This document shows, one piece after another, positions 6,720 through 13,606 of a stretch of 23,662 nucleotides of DNA. Source of the DNA: a virus. Numbering within the stretch: position 1 is the stretch's first letter; each line of letters begins with the position of its first letter. Made by a program: the position numbers and the translations under genes. The DNA is taken from IMG/VR virus record IMGVR_UViG_3300003894_000031, positions 1-23,662 of that record; one strand, written 5' to 3'. The notes under the pieces are model-generated. The model was not told the origin of the DNA. It saw only the letters and a program-made list of their open reading frames with translations, and made no database searches.

Positions 6720-8826
6720 TGAACAATCCCGCAGCTTGTGATTTAGCAAGTTGTCGAATGGTCTCTCGATCTCGTTCCATCAATGCATTTATCTCAGCAA
6801 TGTTGACCTGAGTGCCATATTTGGCAGACAGTTCAGCAGCCTTTAAGCGTATATCCGCTTCGGCTTCATCGCGTTTAAAGTCATCTTCCATAATCAGTTT
6901 CATGCGATCCGTTTCAGAATCGATGATTGCCTTTTGTGCTTGCACTTGGGCTTTTTGTATCTCTGCTTGTGCCAACATTTCAGCAGCATCAGGTTTTTGC
7001 TCTCCTTGCTGTGGTGGCATCGGCGGTATATCGGTGTTGATAAACGCACTCACATCTTTAAATCCAGCCAATTCGATGATGCGAGCCAGTGTATTTGCGT
7101 ATTGTTGCAAGCTCACCATTGGGTTTTGTGGCCCCAAGGTTTGTAAAATCTGTTCTTGTTTGCCCGCCATTTGAGCCAAAACTTGCATTTTTTCCTCATC
7201 CGAACCTTTGGATATGGCGACATTGACCACGATGTCCTTGTTTGTATCCCAATATCTCGGATCAACAGGCACAAACTCGTTGTTTAAGCGAAACACATCT
7301 TGTTTGTCTTGGTTTTTAATAACCAGGTTGTTGACCAGACCGTATAAGTCACGCAAACCTTCGGCAAAGTGACGACAAATCAACTCGATTCTGCCTTGTG
7401 CGGCAGACATGGTGGCTGTTACGGCAGCTTTGGTGGATGATTGCAACGCATCGGCGTTCAGACCCGCAGCAGCCTTTGAGACACCACTGCGGTTTTCGGA
7501 AGCCTCATCCAGATAATTGAGGACTCCAAATGCTTCGCGCCCCACAAATGGCGTGGTCAGTGGTTGCACCATACCAGGCGCACGCATACGAATCGGTTGC
7601 CCGATGTCCGTATTTAAAACGTCCTCAATATTTACTTGGCCCTCAACGATTCCGAATCTGGGGTGGATGGCGGCACCCAATGAATCAAGTGTGTCTCGCA
7701 TGATCTGAGACTTCGAGGCTTGTATTGGTATGAGAAAGTCTGCGGGGCATGAGCCAATGGCGGTATGCGGTTCAGGATCGGGAGAGAAGATTGTGATAGG
7801 TAGATCATCCCAAGGCATCGCATTGACTATGTTCATGCCATTGCCCAGTGTGCAGACTCGGATGCGCTCATCAATGCCATCGCCATCCAAATCGTAAAAT
7901 AAATAATGTTCGACATACAATATGTCTTGTCCAGCGGGGTCGGGGCGGTCGGCATACATGACCTCGCTCAGAGGATTCCTTGCTTGTTCCGCCTCAAATT
8001 CAGCCGTGTCATATACACCACCTGTACCCGAATATTGTTCAATCTCTTCTTTTTCATAACCCATGGCAATCAGCTCGCTCATGGTTTTGACCATGCGATG
8101 TGCAACATAGGGTGATGTGTGTATGTCTCTTGCAGCACGAGAAATCAAAATCTCTTCGGGCGGTACTGCCTCGATGACCACTTGGTCTTTTGCTTTGACT
8201 CGTCTGATTTTTAGATCGTAACTGAGTGGGCGTTCCTCGGTGATCTCATCGCCTGTCATTTCGTTTATGATCGTCAAAGTTTCCATTTCAGCTTTTTCCT
8301 CAACGATCTCGACATTCTCATCCATGATGAGTGCGGTGTAATCTTCAGGTGAAATATTGCTGAACTCGTGGCAAGTGGATGTCACAGAATCATCCCAATA
8401 GCACTTGATGTAACCCGTTTTTCTAATCAAAGCATCCTTAAAAGCGTTATACATGACCTGAAAGCCTGGATTCTTCTCTTGTATGATGTGATTGATATAC
8501 GCCGTTTGCTGCTCGGCAAAAGGTATGTCCTCGGCAGAGTGCGGTACAAACTCAACCACTTTCTTTGTGCCAAAGAAGGTACGCATGATCGATGGCAGCA
8601 TGAATAACACGCTGTCTCTGACATCGGTTGAAATGTATTCCGATTGCAACTCAGAAGTTGCGCCAGGTTCTTTGCCTAAATAATAACGAGTTGCCTCGTC
8701 ACGTTCTTGCCCAATCTGTTCGATGAAATCCTGTGCGGATTCCATTTCGCTTTTGACGACCGCTTGTAAATCAAGCGTATCTTCATCGCTAATATCGTAT
8801 GACCCTTTGGTATCTGTATATTCCAT
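6700..8826 (-). CDS. Portal protein
   Basis: 708 aa, the dodecameric ring at the capsid vertex through which DNA enters and leaves. Visible landmarks are the N-terminal FIEQIGQERDEATRYYLGK helix, SEYISTDVRDSVLFMLPSIMRTFFG, the FKDALIRKTGYIKCYWDD strand region, IEAVPPEEILISRAARDI, and the C-terminal helical crown/barrel rich in Q, A and E (AEMLAQAEIQKAQVQAQKAI). The DVxDxVxxxxPxxxRxFxG and GxGxxKxxW-like patterns are typical of large podovirus and SU10-type portals. The length suits that group (about 700 aa). It sits directly after the large terminase (6-base gap), the usual order. Confidence 0.9.
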   Translation of the reverse strand: MEYTDTKGSYDISDEDTLDLQAVVKSEMESAQDFIEQIGQERDEATRYYLGKEPGATSELQSEYISTDVRDSVLFMLPSIMRTFFGTKKVVEFVPHSAEDIPFAEQQTAYINHIIQEKNPGFQVMYNAFKDALIRKTGYIKCYWDDSVTSTCHEFSNISPEDYTALIMDENVEIVEEKAEMETLTIINEMTGDEITEERPLSYDLKIRRVKAKDQVVIEAVPPEEILISRAARDIHTSPYVAHRMVKTMSELIAMGYEKEEIEQYSGTGGVYDTAEFEAEQARNPLSEVMYADRPDPAGQDILYVEHYLFYDLDGDGIDERIRVCTLGNGMNIVNAMPWDDLPITIFSPDPEPHTAIGSCPADFLIPIQASKSQIMRDTLDSLGAAIHPRFGIVEGQVNIEDVLNTDIGQPIRMRAPGMVQPLTTPFVGREAFGVLNYLDEASENRSGVSKAAAGLNADALQSSTKAAVTATMSAAQGRIELICRHFAEGLRDLYGLVNNLVIKNQDKQDVFRLNNEFVPVDPRYWDTNKDIVVNVAISKGSDEEKMQVLAQMAGKQEQILQTLGPQNPMVSLQQYANTLARIIELAGFKDVSAFINTDIPPMPPQQGEQKPDAAEMLAQAEIQKAQVQAQKAIIDSETDRMKLIMEDDFKRDEAEADIRLKAAELSAKYGTQVNIAEINALMERDRETIRQLAKSQAAGLFNGTGSG

Positions 8827-8832
8827 GTGTGT

Positions 8833-10368
8833 TTATCCCACTCGTATAATTTTTGATTTGAGGGGTTTTTTGAAATTATACCCCATCGAGGAAATCGTGC
8901 CACCCGTAAAGGTCGCAGCGGTGCTTGCCATCGTCAGTGCCAGCGCATCGGCTTTGTCGGGAGACTTGATGCCGCGCTTGCGCATTGCCTCTTTTGCTTC
9001 AATCTTTATCTTGCCAGCACTTGTATAAGTATATTGCGGTGAGGTCAGTTCTGCAATCAATTCGTCATCCTCTGGCAAGCGACAATCTCTTTTGGTGAGC
9101 CAATCCTTAATCGCAAACCACAACTCGGCACGAAGATTTAAATAGTTTCTGCGACTGGCGGGAGACTCCGCAACATTGACACCGCGCACTGGCATACCCA
9201 TCTCAGAAAGACGATCCACCACGCCCGAACCTAGACCAATGACATCGACCAATATCTCTTGCGGTTGATTCATTGTGGTCGCAGAATCATAAATATTTTT
9301 TATGGCCCCGCAGAGTTGCATCAAATCCATCGATTTAAATGTTTTAATCTCAAATACCGTGTTGCCCTGGCGAATACACAACGCAGAATTATCGCCCCCG
9401 AATCGTGCCACATCCAAACCCCATACAATCGGCTCGGATGCAGTCAATTCCACATCGCGATTCACCGCTGCTCTTGCCAACTCCAAAGGAATCACAGTGT
9501 CGTCATCGGCTTTTGGAAACTGACCCATGACCTCGACTCTGGCAACGGTGGAATCCTCACCGTATTGCTCAATCATTTTATGAAACAACGCTTGGTCTGT
9601 GCCTTCGACATCACGCGAGTCGATCTGTTCCGTGTTCCAGTACGCTCGTTTTGAGTGAAACGCATCGAAAAATGGCCCAGTGTTACGCCTTGGGTTTGAG
9701 AAGCACATCCAATAACGATCTTTGGTGGGTTCTGTAAAAAAGCCCTCAGACACACTAAAAATGGACTTATCTATACCTGAAGATTCATCCATTATTAAGC
9801 AAACGCCATACGATGAATGAACCCCAGCGAATGCATCTGGATTGTCAGGCGACCAAAGTTGAGCTTGTGCATAGTAATAGCCGCAATCGATGTTTAGGTC
9901 TCTGACCAATAATTCTTCAAACCATTGTTGCGGTCTCAATGTGGTCGCTGTCTTTGCAAACCAATGACTGTTAATAAGAAGCGTATGCCATTTGCCCAGT
10001 TCAGCCCATGTTCTCGATCTGAGCTGTTGCTCGGTGTTTGCTGTAACAATGACTGTTGCACCAAGCCGCGTTGAAAGCATCCAAAGAATGATCCAAGACA
10101 CCAAAGCCGACTTGCCGATACCACGACCAGAGGCAACTGCGAGTCTAAACATCTCAGGCAGATCGATTGTTTCGTTTTTGCGTATGTGATTGCCAATATC
10201 TCTTAAAATTTTTTCTTGCCACTCTCTAGGGCCATCAAAGTCCTGGAGGGGGGTGTTCTCGATGCCCCAAGGGAAGGCATAACGCACAAAGTTTAACGGC
10301 GAATCCTTTATGGTGAGTGACCATATATCGGTCATCAATTCTTCTTCTTGTTTAGGGGTGTATTTCAT
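8833..10368 (-). CDS. terL: Terminase large subunit (DNA packaging ATPase-nuclease)
   Basis: 511 aa from ATG 10368, which lies 17 bases inside the end of the radical SAM gene; a TTG at 10380 is the alternative. The ATPase domain has Walker A SGRGIGKS (residues 80-87) and Walker B VCLIMDE (189-195) with the catalytic Glu 195, and a coupling-type SNPRRN follows. The RNase-H-like nuclease domain has WGLDVARFGGDNSA (Asp 319), EILVDVIGLG (Asp 375) and SPDKADALALTMA (Asp 474), the expected metal-binding acidic triad. It cuts concatemers and pumps DNA into the prohead through the portal encoded next to it. All key residues are intact. Confidence 0.95.
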   Translation of the reverse strand: MKYTPKQEEELMTDIWSLTIKDSPLNFVRYAFPWGIENTPLQDFDGPREWQEKILRDIGNHIRKNETIDLPEMFRLAVASGRGIGKSALVSWIILWMLSTRLGATVIVTANTEQQLRSRTWAELGKWHTLLINSHWFAKTATTLRPQQWFEELLVRDLNIDCGYYYAQAQLWSPDNPDAFAGVHSSYGVCLIMDESSGIDKSIFSVSEGFFTEPTKDRYWMCFSNPRRNTGPFFDAFHSKRAYWNTEQIDSRDVEGTDQALFHKMIEQYGEDSTVARVEVMGQFPKADDDTVIPLELARAAVNRDVELTASEPIVWGLDVARFGGDNSALCIRQGNTVFEIKTFKSMDLMQLCGAIKNIYDSATTMNQPQEILVDVIGLGSGVVDRLSEMGMPVRGVNVAESPASRRNYLNLRAELWFAIKDWLTKRDCRLPEDDELIAELTSPQYTYTSAGKIKIEAKEAMRKRGIKSPDKADALALTMASTAATFTGGTISSMGYNFKKPLKSKIIRVG

Positions 10369-11341
10369 TGAATATATCAACCTGTCTTGTGTCTTTTTTA
10401 TAAAACTTGTTTCTGTTTACTTTTGAATAATCATCCCAAGGTATAAATTGGTAATGCCTCATGATGACCCAACGCTGAAATTTTTTTAGTTCTGTACTGT
10501 TGTTGTTATAAACCATGGGGTAGGGCATACAACCAAGGTCGATAAGCGTGTTAAAACGATGAAATATGTCATCCCATGTCTCGTTCTTCTTAAAACCGAT
10601 TAACATATAAACCATTAAATGGCCCATTGGGATTCCATTTTTGGCTAGTTTTTCTGCGCCCCTAGTAAATATTTTTTCATCGCCTAAGTTATCCCATGCA
10701 GTGTAGAGCCTTCTTGTTTTAAATTTTGCATCATAATACTTAATCTTAGGCAATGTTTCGGCAGCTCGATCATCAATCAATCTTATGTTGATGCCTTGAT
10801 TGAAACTGACCTTATAGTTGCCATCTATGATTTGATTGGCTTTTATTTCCCAATCGGGTTGCCCAAAGAAATCATTGTCCAATAACAATAAATTTTTTGG
10901 GTATGGATAGCCGCGATAGATTTCATCGATCCAATTACTATGCACATTCTCACCCTCTTTTTTGCTTACGACACAGAATTTACACTTCAAACGACATCCT
11001 CTTTGTGAGAAACCGATGCTGTGTTCGAAATCAGGATAGATTTCGTAATCATAATTTTCATAAACAGGCTTGCCGATAATTTGCTCTATTGTCACGCCGT
11101 TCTCGAAGCCTGTGCCGCCTACAATGGCATTGGGAAAGTTTTGCAAAAATTTTTGCTGCTTCTTCTCGCTGAACGTAAAAATAGAAGAACCATAAACTCG
11201 GTCATATTCAGACTCAAACATATCGGGTGTTGTTCTTTTTGTAAAATACACATCATCACCTCTTTGTTTGTGCCAGTGTGATAGCTTCATCAGTGCCAAA
11301 TTCGGTATCTTGCCGTCTAAATGTGTAATCCTTACTTTCAT
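10352..11341 (-). CDS. Radical SAM protein of unknown substrate
   Basis: 329 aa. The cluster-binding motif is clear: RGCRLKCKFC, Cys 116, 120 and 123 (CX3CX2C), which should hold a 4Fe-4S cluster and S-adenosylmethionine. The N-terminal 100 residues (ITHLDGKIPNLALMKLSHWHKQRGDDVYF..., IVGGTGFE) resemble the vestigial cobalamin-binding-like domain found in front of B12-type radical SAM enzymes. Later LLLLDNDFFG, VSFNQGINIRLID and HLMVYMLIGF fit successive strands of the radical SAM barrel. It lies between the small- and large-terminase genes and overlaps terL. The start has no ribosome binding site, only an A/T-rich leader. What it modifies (DNA base, RNA, protein or metabolite) cannot be told from sequence. 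Confidence 0.9.
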   Translation of the reverse strand: MKVRITHLDGKIPNLALMKLSHWHKQRGDDVYFTKRTTPDMFESEYDRVYGSSIFTFSEKKQQKFLQNFPNAIVGGTGFENGVTIEQIIGKPVYENYDYEIYPDFEHSIGFSQRGCRLKCKFCVVSKKEGENVHSNWIDEIYRGYPYPKNLLLLDNDFFGQPDWEIKANQIIDGNYKVSFNQGINIRLIDDRAAETLPKIKYYDAKFKTRRLYTAWDNLGDEKIFTRGAEKLAKNGIPMGHLMVYMLIGFKKNETWDDIFHRFNTLIDLGCMPYPMVYNNNSTELKKFQRWVIMRHYQFIPWDDYSKVNRNKFYKKDTRQVDIFNEIHP

Positions 11342-11722
11342 AAAAAATTAAAAAATTTTAGTTCGGGGGTACGAAAACAAACGCCCCCCGCTTGGAATCG
11401 ACCTGGGGGTCTAGCAGCGATCCAGCCGCCGAAAATGGGCTAAAATTGCTTACTATGTTCTGGTATAGAACGTGGAAAACCCTATAGATACAGGCTTTCA
11501 AGGCATTTCCTTTGTTAAAATCTGCATTTACCTGGTTAAATTTTGCGTTTGTTGGCAGCAACGGCCAAACTCGAACCCAGTTTCGGTTCGTGAACTGGTT
11601 TGGCGGTTTGAACTGTCGCTCCCCCTCTTTTACTGGCACAAATTTAATGGAATTAAACAGCCTTAATTCCTTGAAACTCCTTTGCAACAATGGTTTTGTT
11701 AGCTTGTGGTAAAAACAAATAA
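11342..11722 (-). promoter_or_regulatory. Structured 380-bp gap before the radical SAM gene
   Basis: No confidently recognised gene. Two sets of mutually exclusive pairings are visible. (1) Plus-strand blocks CGGGGG 11364-11369, CCCCCCG 11384-11390 and GGGGG 11405-11409: the middle block can pair with either side, and on the minus strand the promoter-distal hairpin is followed within nine bases by A- and T-rich runs up to the ATG at 11341. (2) 11565-11603 holds CCAAAC/GTTTGG enclosing two competing stems, CGAACC/GGTTCG and CCAGTT/AACTGG. This suggests attenuation, a processed RNA, or a packaging (cos/pac) site. None is proven. Confidence 0.45.
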
Positions 11723-11726
11723 TCAT
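11358..11726 (-). CDS. Doubtful 122-aa open frame in the structured gap
   Basis: The frame starts at ATG 11726, overlapping the small-terminase stop as ATGA, and stays open to 11358. The product (MIICFYHKLTKPLLQRSFKE...) is basic at the start and has no family I recognise. For it: the ATGA coupling and a long open frame with little spare sequence. Against it: the DNA is full of inverted repeats and GC-rich blocks, composition differs from neighbours, and the amino-acid pattern lacks helices or domains. It may be a real small gene, a decayed one, or chance. Confidence 0.3.
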   Translation of the reverse strand: MIICFYHKLTKPLLQRSFKELRLFNSIKFVPVKEGERQFKPPNQFTNRNWVRVWPLLPTNAKFNQVNADFNKGNALKACIYRVFHVLYQNIVSNFSPFSAAGSLLDPQVDSKRGAFVFVPPN

Positions 11727-12142
11727 TGTGCTTTATCTGTTTTTGCTATTTTTTTAGGCTCTGGAGTGACATCAATGAGCCTTTTTTTAGCCGAATCTAT
11801 TACATTTGATAGGCTTAATGTGTGATCGTGCGTTGTTTCTACTCTGTCACGCCATCTGTTTTCATCTCGGTTCTTCAAAAAGAATATTGAAGCAGTTGTA
11901 TTGCCATCAAGTGCTTGCTCGTATAAAGAATTGGTTACGGCATCTAAGCCTTCAGCAACGCCTTGTTCGTAAGCAGCATTAAATTCTTTGGAACGTTTAC
12001 GATTTGCATTTAAAGTTCCCCAGGCAACGCCCATTGCTTTAGAAATTTGTTTTTGGCTCAATCCTTGTGCTGCAAGTCTCCTAACTTTGTTTGGGTCTAA
12101 AACTATTTTTTTTCTTCCGACTCTGCCTTTTTTGTTGTTCAT
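11723..12142 (-). CDS. Terminase small subunit-like DNA-binding protein
   Basis: 139 aa. The basic N-terminus GRVGRKKIV is followed by a helix-turn-helix, NKVRRLAAQGLSQKQISKAMGVAWGTLNANRKRSKEF (residues about 19-55), then YEQGVAEGLDAVTNSLYEQALDGNTTASIFFLKNRDENRWRDR (residues about 58-100), a block characteristic of phage small terminases and related helix-turn-helix packaging proteins. The C-terminus is basic and probably flexible. Its position upstream of the large terminase, with the radical SAM gene in between, supports a role in recognising the packaging site. ATG 12142 directly follows the TAG of the preceding gene. Confidence 0.75.
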   Translation of the reverse strand: MNNKKGRVGRKKIVLDPNKVRRLAAQGLSQKQISKAMGVAWGTLNANRKRSKEFNAAYEQGVAEGLDAVTNSLYEQALDGNTTASIFFLKNRDENRWRDRVETTHDHTLSLSNVIDSAKKRLIDVTPEPKKIAKTDKAQ

Positions 12143-12325
12143 CTATTCACATACCTTGCAAGCATCATTGCCATTGTCCACGATTTCACCACGACTCATT
12201 GTCTCTGCAATTTTGATGGCAAGCTGTTTGCCAACGAAGCCACGATGAGTCCAATATGCAGCCACCGATTCCAATGTCAGCTCTTGCTTTTGATTTTCAG
12301 TTTCAGTTTTATTTTCATTGTCCAT
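12143..12325 (-). CDS. Small hypothetical protein, 60 aa
   Basis: MDNENKTETENQKQELTLES, then VAAYWTHRGFVGKQLAIKIAETMSRGEIVDNGNDACKVCE. The first 17 residues are polar and disordered; the rest looks like two helices. The last residues CKVC place two cysteines close together. AGGG lies eight bases before ATG 12325. The stop is immediately followed by the small-terminase ATG, so both are probably made together. The GTAGTTGTAA motif lies 16 bases upstream of the start. No family recognised. Confidence 0.65.
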   Translation of the reverse strand: MDNENKTETENQKQELTLESVAAYWTHRGFVGKQLAIKIAETMSRGEIVDNGNDACKVCE

Positions 12326-12340
12326 AATTATAACCCTATG

Positions 12341-12350
12341 GTAGTTGTAA
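12341..12350. promoter_or_regulatory. GTAGTTGTAA motif, intergenic copy 1
   Basis: A 10-mer found three times in the window, only between genes: here, at 18113-18122, and as its complement at 22379-22388. It may be an operator or another regulatory site. Its occurrence next to the divergent promoter makes a repressor site plausible. Confidence 0.35.
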
Positions 12351-12353
12351 TCT

Positions 12354-12758
12354 TTATTTAATTTTTTTTAGCATCTCGTCAAATGATTGTTCTTCTGCTT
12401 CCTTGGTAAACAAATCGAGTGTTGCAACCTTACTCTTCTGGCCTCTGTTTACCTCAAACAAAATCAGTTTTGTTTTAAGGTCAACGCAAGCAAAGATATG
12501 CACAATGTTTCGATCGTAAGGCTCATTGCTTGAGCTGTGCTTCAAATTAAACTTATATCGTGCCTTTTTTCTGTAAGGGTCTTTCCAGGCATTCATAGCA
12601 CTCTTTACTTGTACGCCGTAATAGTTGCCTTCAATCTCCACGAGCAAATCCCTTGTGCTTGTCGCAATAGGTTGAAACACATTGAAGCCTTTTAATAGAA
12701 AATAGGTCGCTGTCAGCATCTCCCCTGAAATGCCATATTGTTTTTTGTAATGAGCCAT
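12354..12758 (-). CDS. PD-(D/E)XK nuclease resembling intron-type endonucleases
   Basis: 134 aa. The fold signature reads GISGEMLTATYFLLKGFNVFQP (Glu 13), then STRDLLVEIEGNYYGVQVKSA (Asp 37, then Gln 50-x-Lys 52). A GxxGE helix, a D at the end of a strand, and QVKS in place of ExK is the pattern of the PDDEXK_5 type, which includes group I intron endonucleases such as the cyanobacterial I-Ssp6803I class and archaeal Hjc-like resolvases. A free-standing homing endonuclease or a Holliday-junction resolvase are both possible. The group I intron lies 10 kb away, and it has no endonuclease of its own. ATG 12758 is two bases after the previous stop. Confidence 0.7.
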   Translation of the reverse strand: MAHYKKQYGISGEMLTATYFLLKGFNVFQPIATSTRDLLVEIEGNYYGVQVKSAMNAWKDPYRKKARYKFNLKHSSSNEPYDRNIVHIFACVDLKTKLILFEVNRGQKSKVATLDLFTKEAEEQSFDEMLKKIK

Positions 12759-12760
12759 TT

Positions 12761-13348
12761 TTAATAAAGTATTTCATCTTCAATAAAGTTCTGTGACTCC
12801 TTATCAATATCAATCGGTTTTCGATTGACAATCGTCACATCTCCAAAGCTCTCCTTAAATCTTTTCTTTATATCAAACGCTTCCTCTGGAACCATGCAAA
12901 ATATCTCATTGATACTGAAATACAAACTCGGTGGTTCTGCCTGGCAAATGGCAGCACATTTAGCCAAAGCATCACGATCCAATGCAATCAATATTTGCAC
13001 ACCCAATTTTTTATGCTTTGTAATCCATATATTCGGATCGAGTTCTTCGAATCCTTGTTCAGATACATATTGAGTCAGTTTCTCAATGCCTCGCATCATG
13101 CCCTCGGATTGTTTGATGATCTCGTCTGGCTCGTTTTCCAATAACGAATTGGTCAACAACATTTGCTGACGATAGAATCGCTTTCTCAGATCAGGCGATA
13201 TAATCTCAATGATTCTTTCCCATCCATAACGAGCCGATGCCTCTGCTTTGAGTTTTAACATCTTTGAATAAACCGCGTTGGCTTCTTCCTTTTTCTTTTT
13301 AAAAGCCTCGTCTCTGATGTTCTTCATTCTGTACTCTAAATTACTCAT
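12761..13348 (-). CDS. Unknown protein following the iteron array, 195 aa
   Basis: MSNLEYRMKNIRDEAFKKKKEE, then a helical N-terminal half with ARYGWERIIEIISPDLRKRFYRQQMLL. The second half looks alpha/beta (GVQILIALDRDALAKCAAICQ, DVTIVNRKPIDIDKESQNF). The start is uncertain: ATG 13348 (chosen), ATG 13327, or 13390 inside the repeat array. Its place between primase-helicase and a nuclease suggests a replication or recombination accessory role. I do not recognise a family and see no catalytic motif. Confidence 0.6.
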   Translation of the reverse strand: MSNLEYRMKNIRDEAFKKKKEEANAVYSKMLKLKAEASARYGWERIIEIISPDLRKRFYRQQMLLTNSLLENEPDEIIKQSEGMMRGIEKLTQYVSEQGFEELDPNIWITKHKKLGVQILIALDRDALAKCAAICQAEPPSLYFSINEIFCMVPEEAFDIKKRFKESFGDVTIVNRKPIDIDKESQNFIEDEILY

Positions 13349-13385
13349 AAGTATAAAAGCCTCAAAGAAGTGCAATTTTTGCCCA

Positions 13386-13606
13386 TGCAAACTGCAACCC
13401 TGTCTTTATTAACAGGGTTTGCAGGTTGGCATTTTGCATCGAAGGTTTGCATTGCGGTTTGCACCCAGGTTTGCACCCCTCTGAAACCCCCGTATTTATT
13501 GACTTTAAGTGCAAACCCCCATGTGGGCAAAGGTTTGCACCCATGTTTGCACACTGCAAACCTGACCCCTTTTTTAGGGCCATTTTTTGCAAACAGGGTT
13601 TGCACC
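13386..13606. repeat. GTTTGCA iteron-like array, candidate replication origin or control region
   Basis: About eleven copies of GTTTGCA or its complement TGCAAAC in 220 bases, in both orientations. They start near 13386, 13416, 13445, 13457, 13469, 13510, 13533, 13545, 13554, 13588 and 13598. Several are extended to GGTTTGCACCC. The last copy abuts the primase-helicase stop (TAG directly followed by GGTGCAAACCC on the minus strand). No credible gene lies here: the two short frames read through repeats. Iterons next to a replication gene suggest an origin or an autoregulatory site. Confidence 0.65.

Noticed and set aside
11561-11610. Possible tRNA or tRNA 3' end as integration site (GGGTTCGAG on the minus strand)
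   Set aside because: The T-arm would need almost only G-U pairs, and there is no acceptor stem, anticodon arm or CCA. Better explained as an inverted-repeat element.
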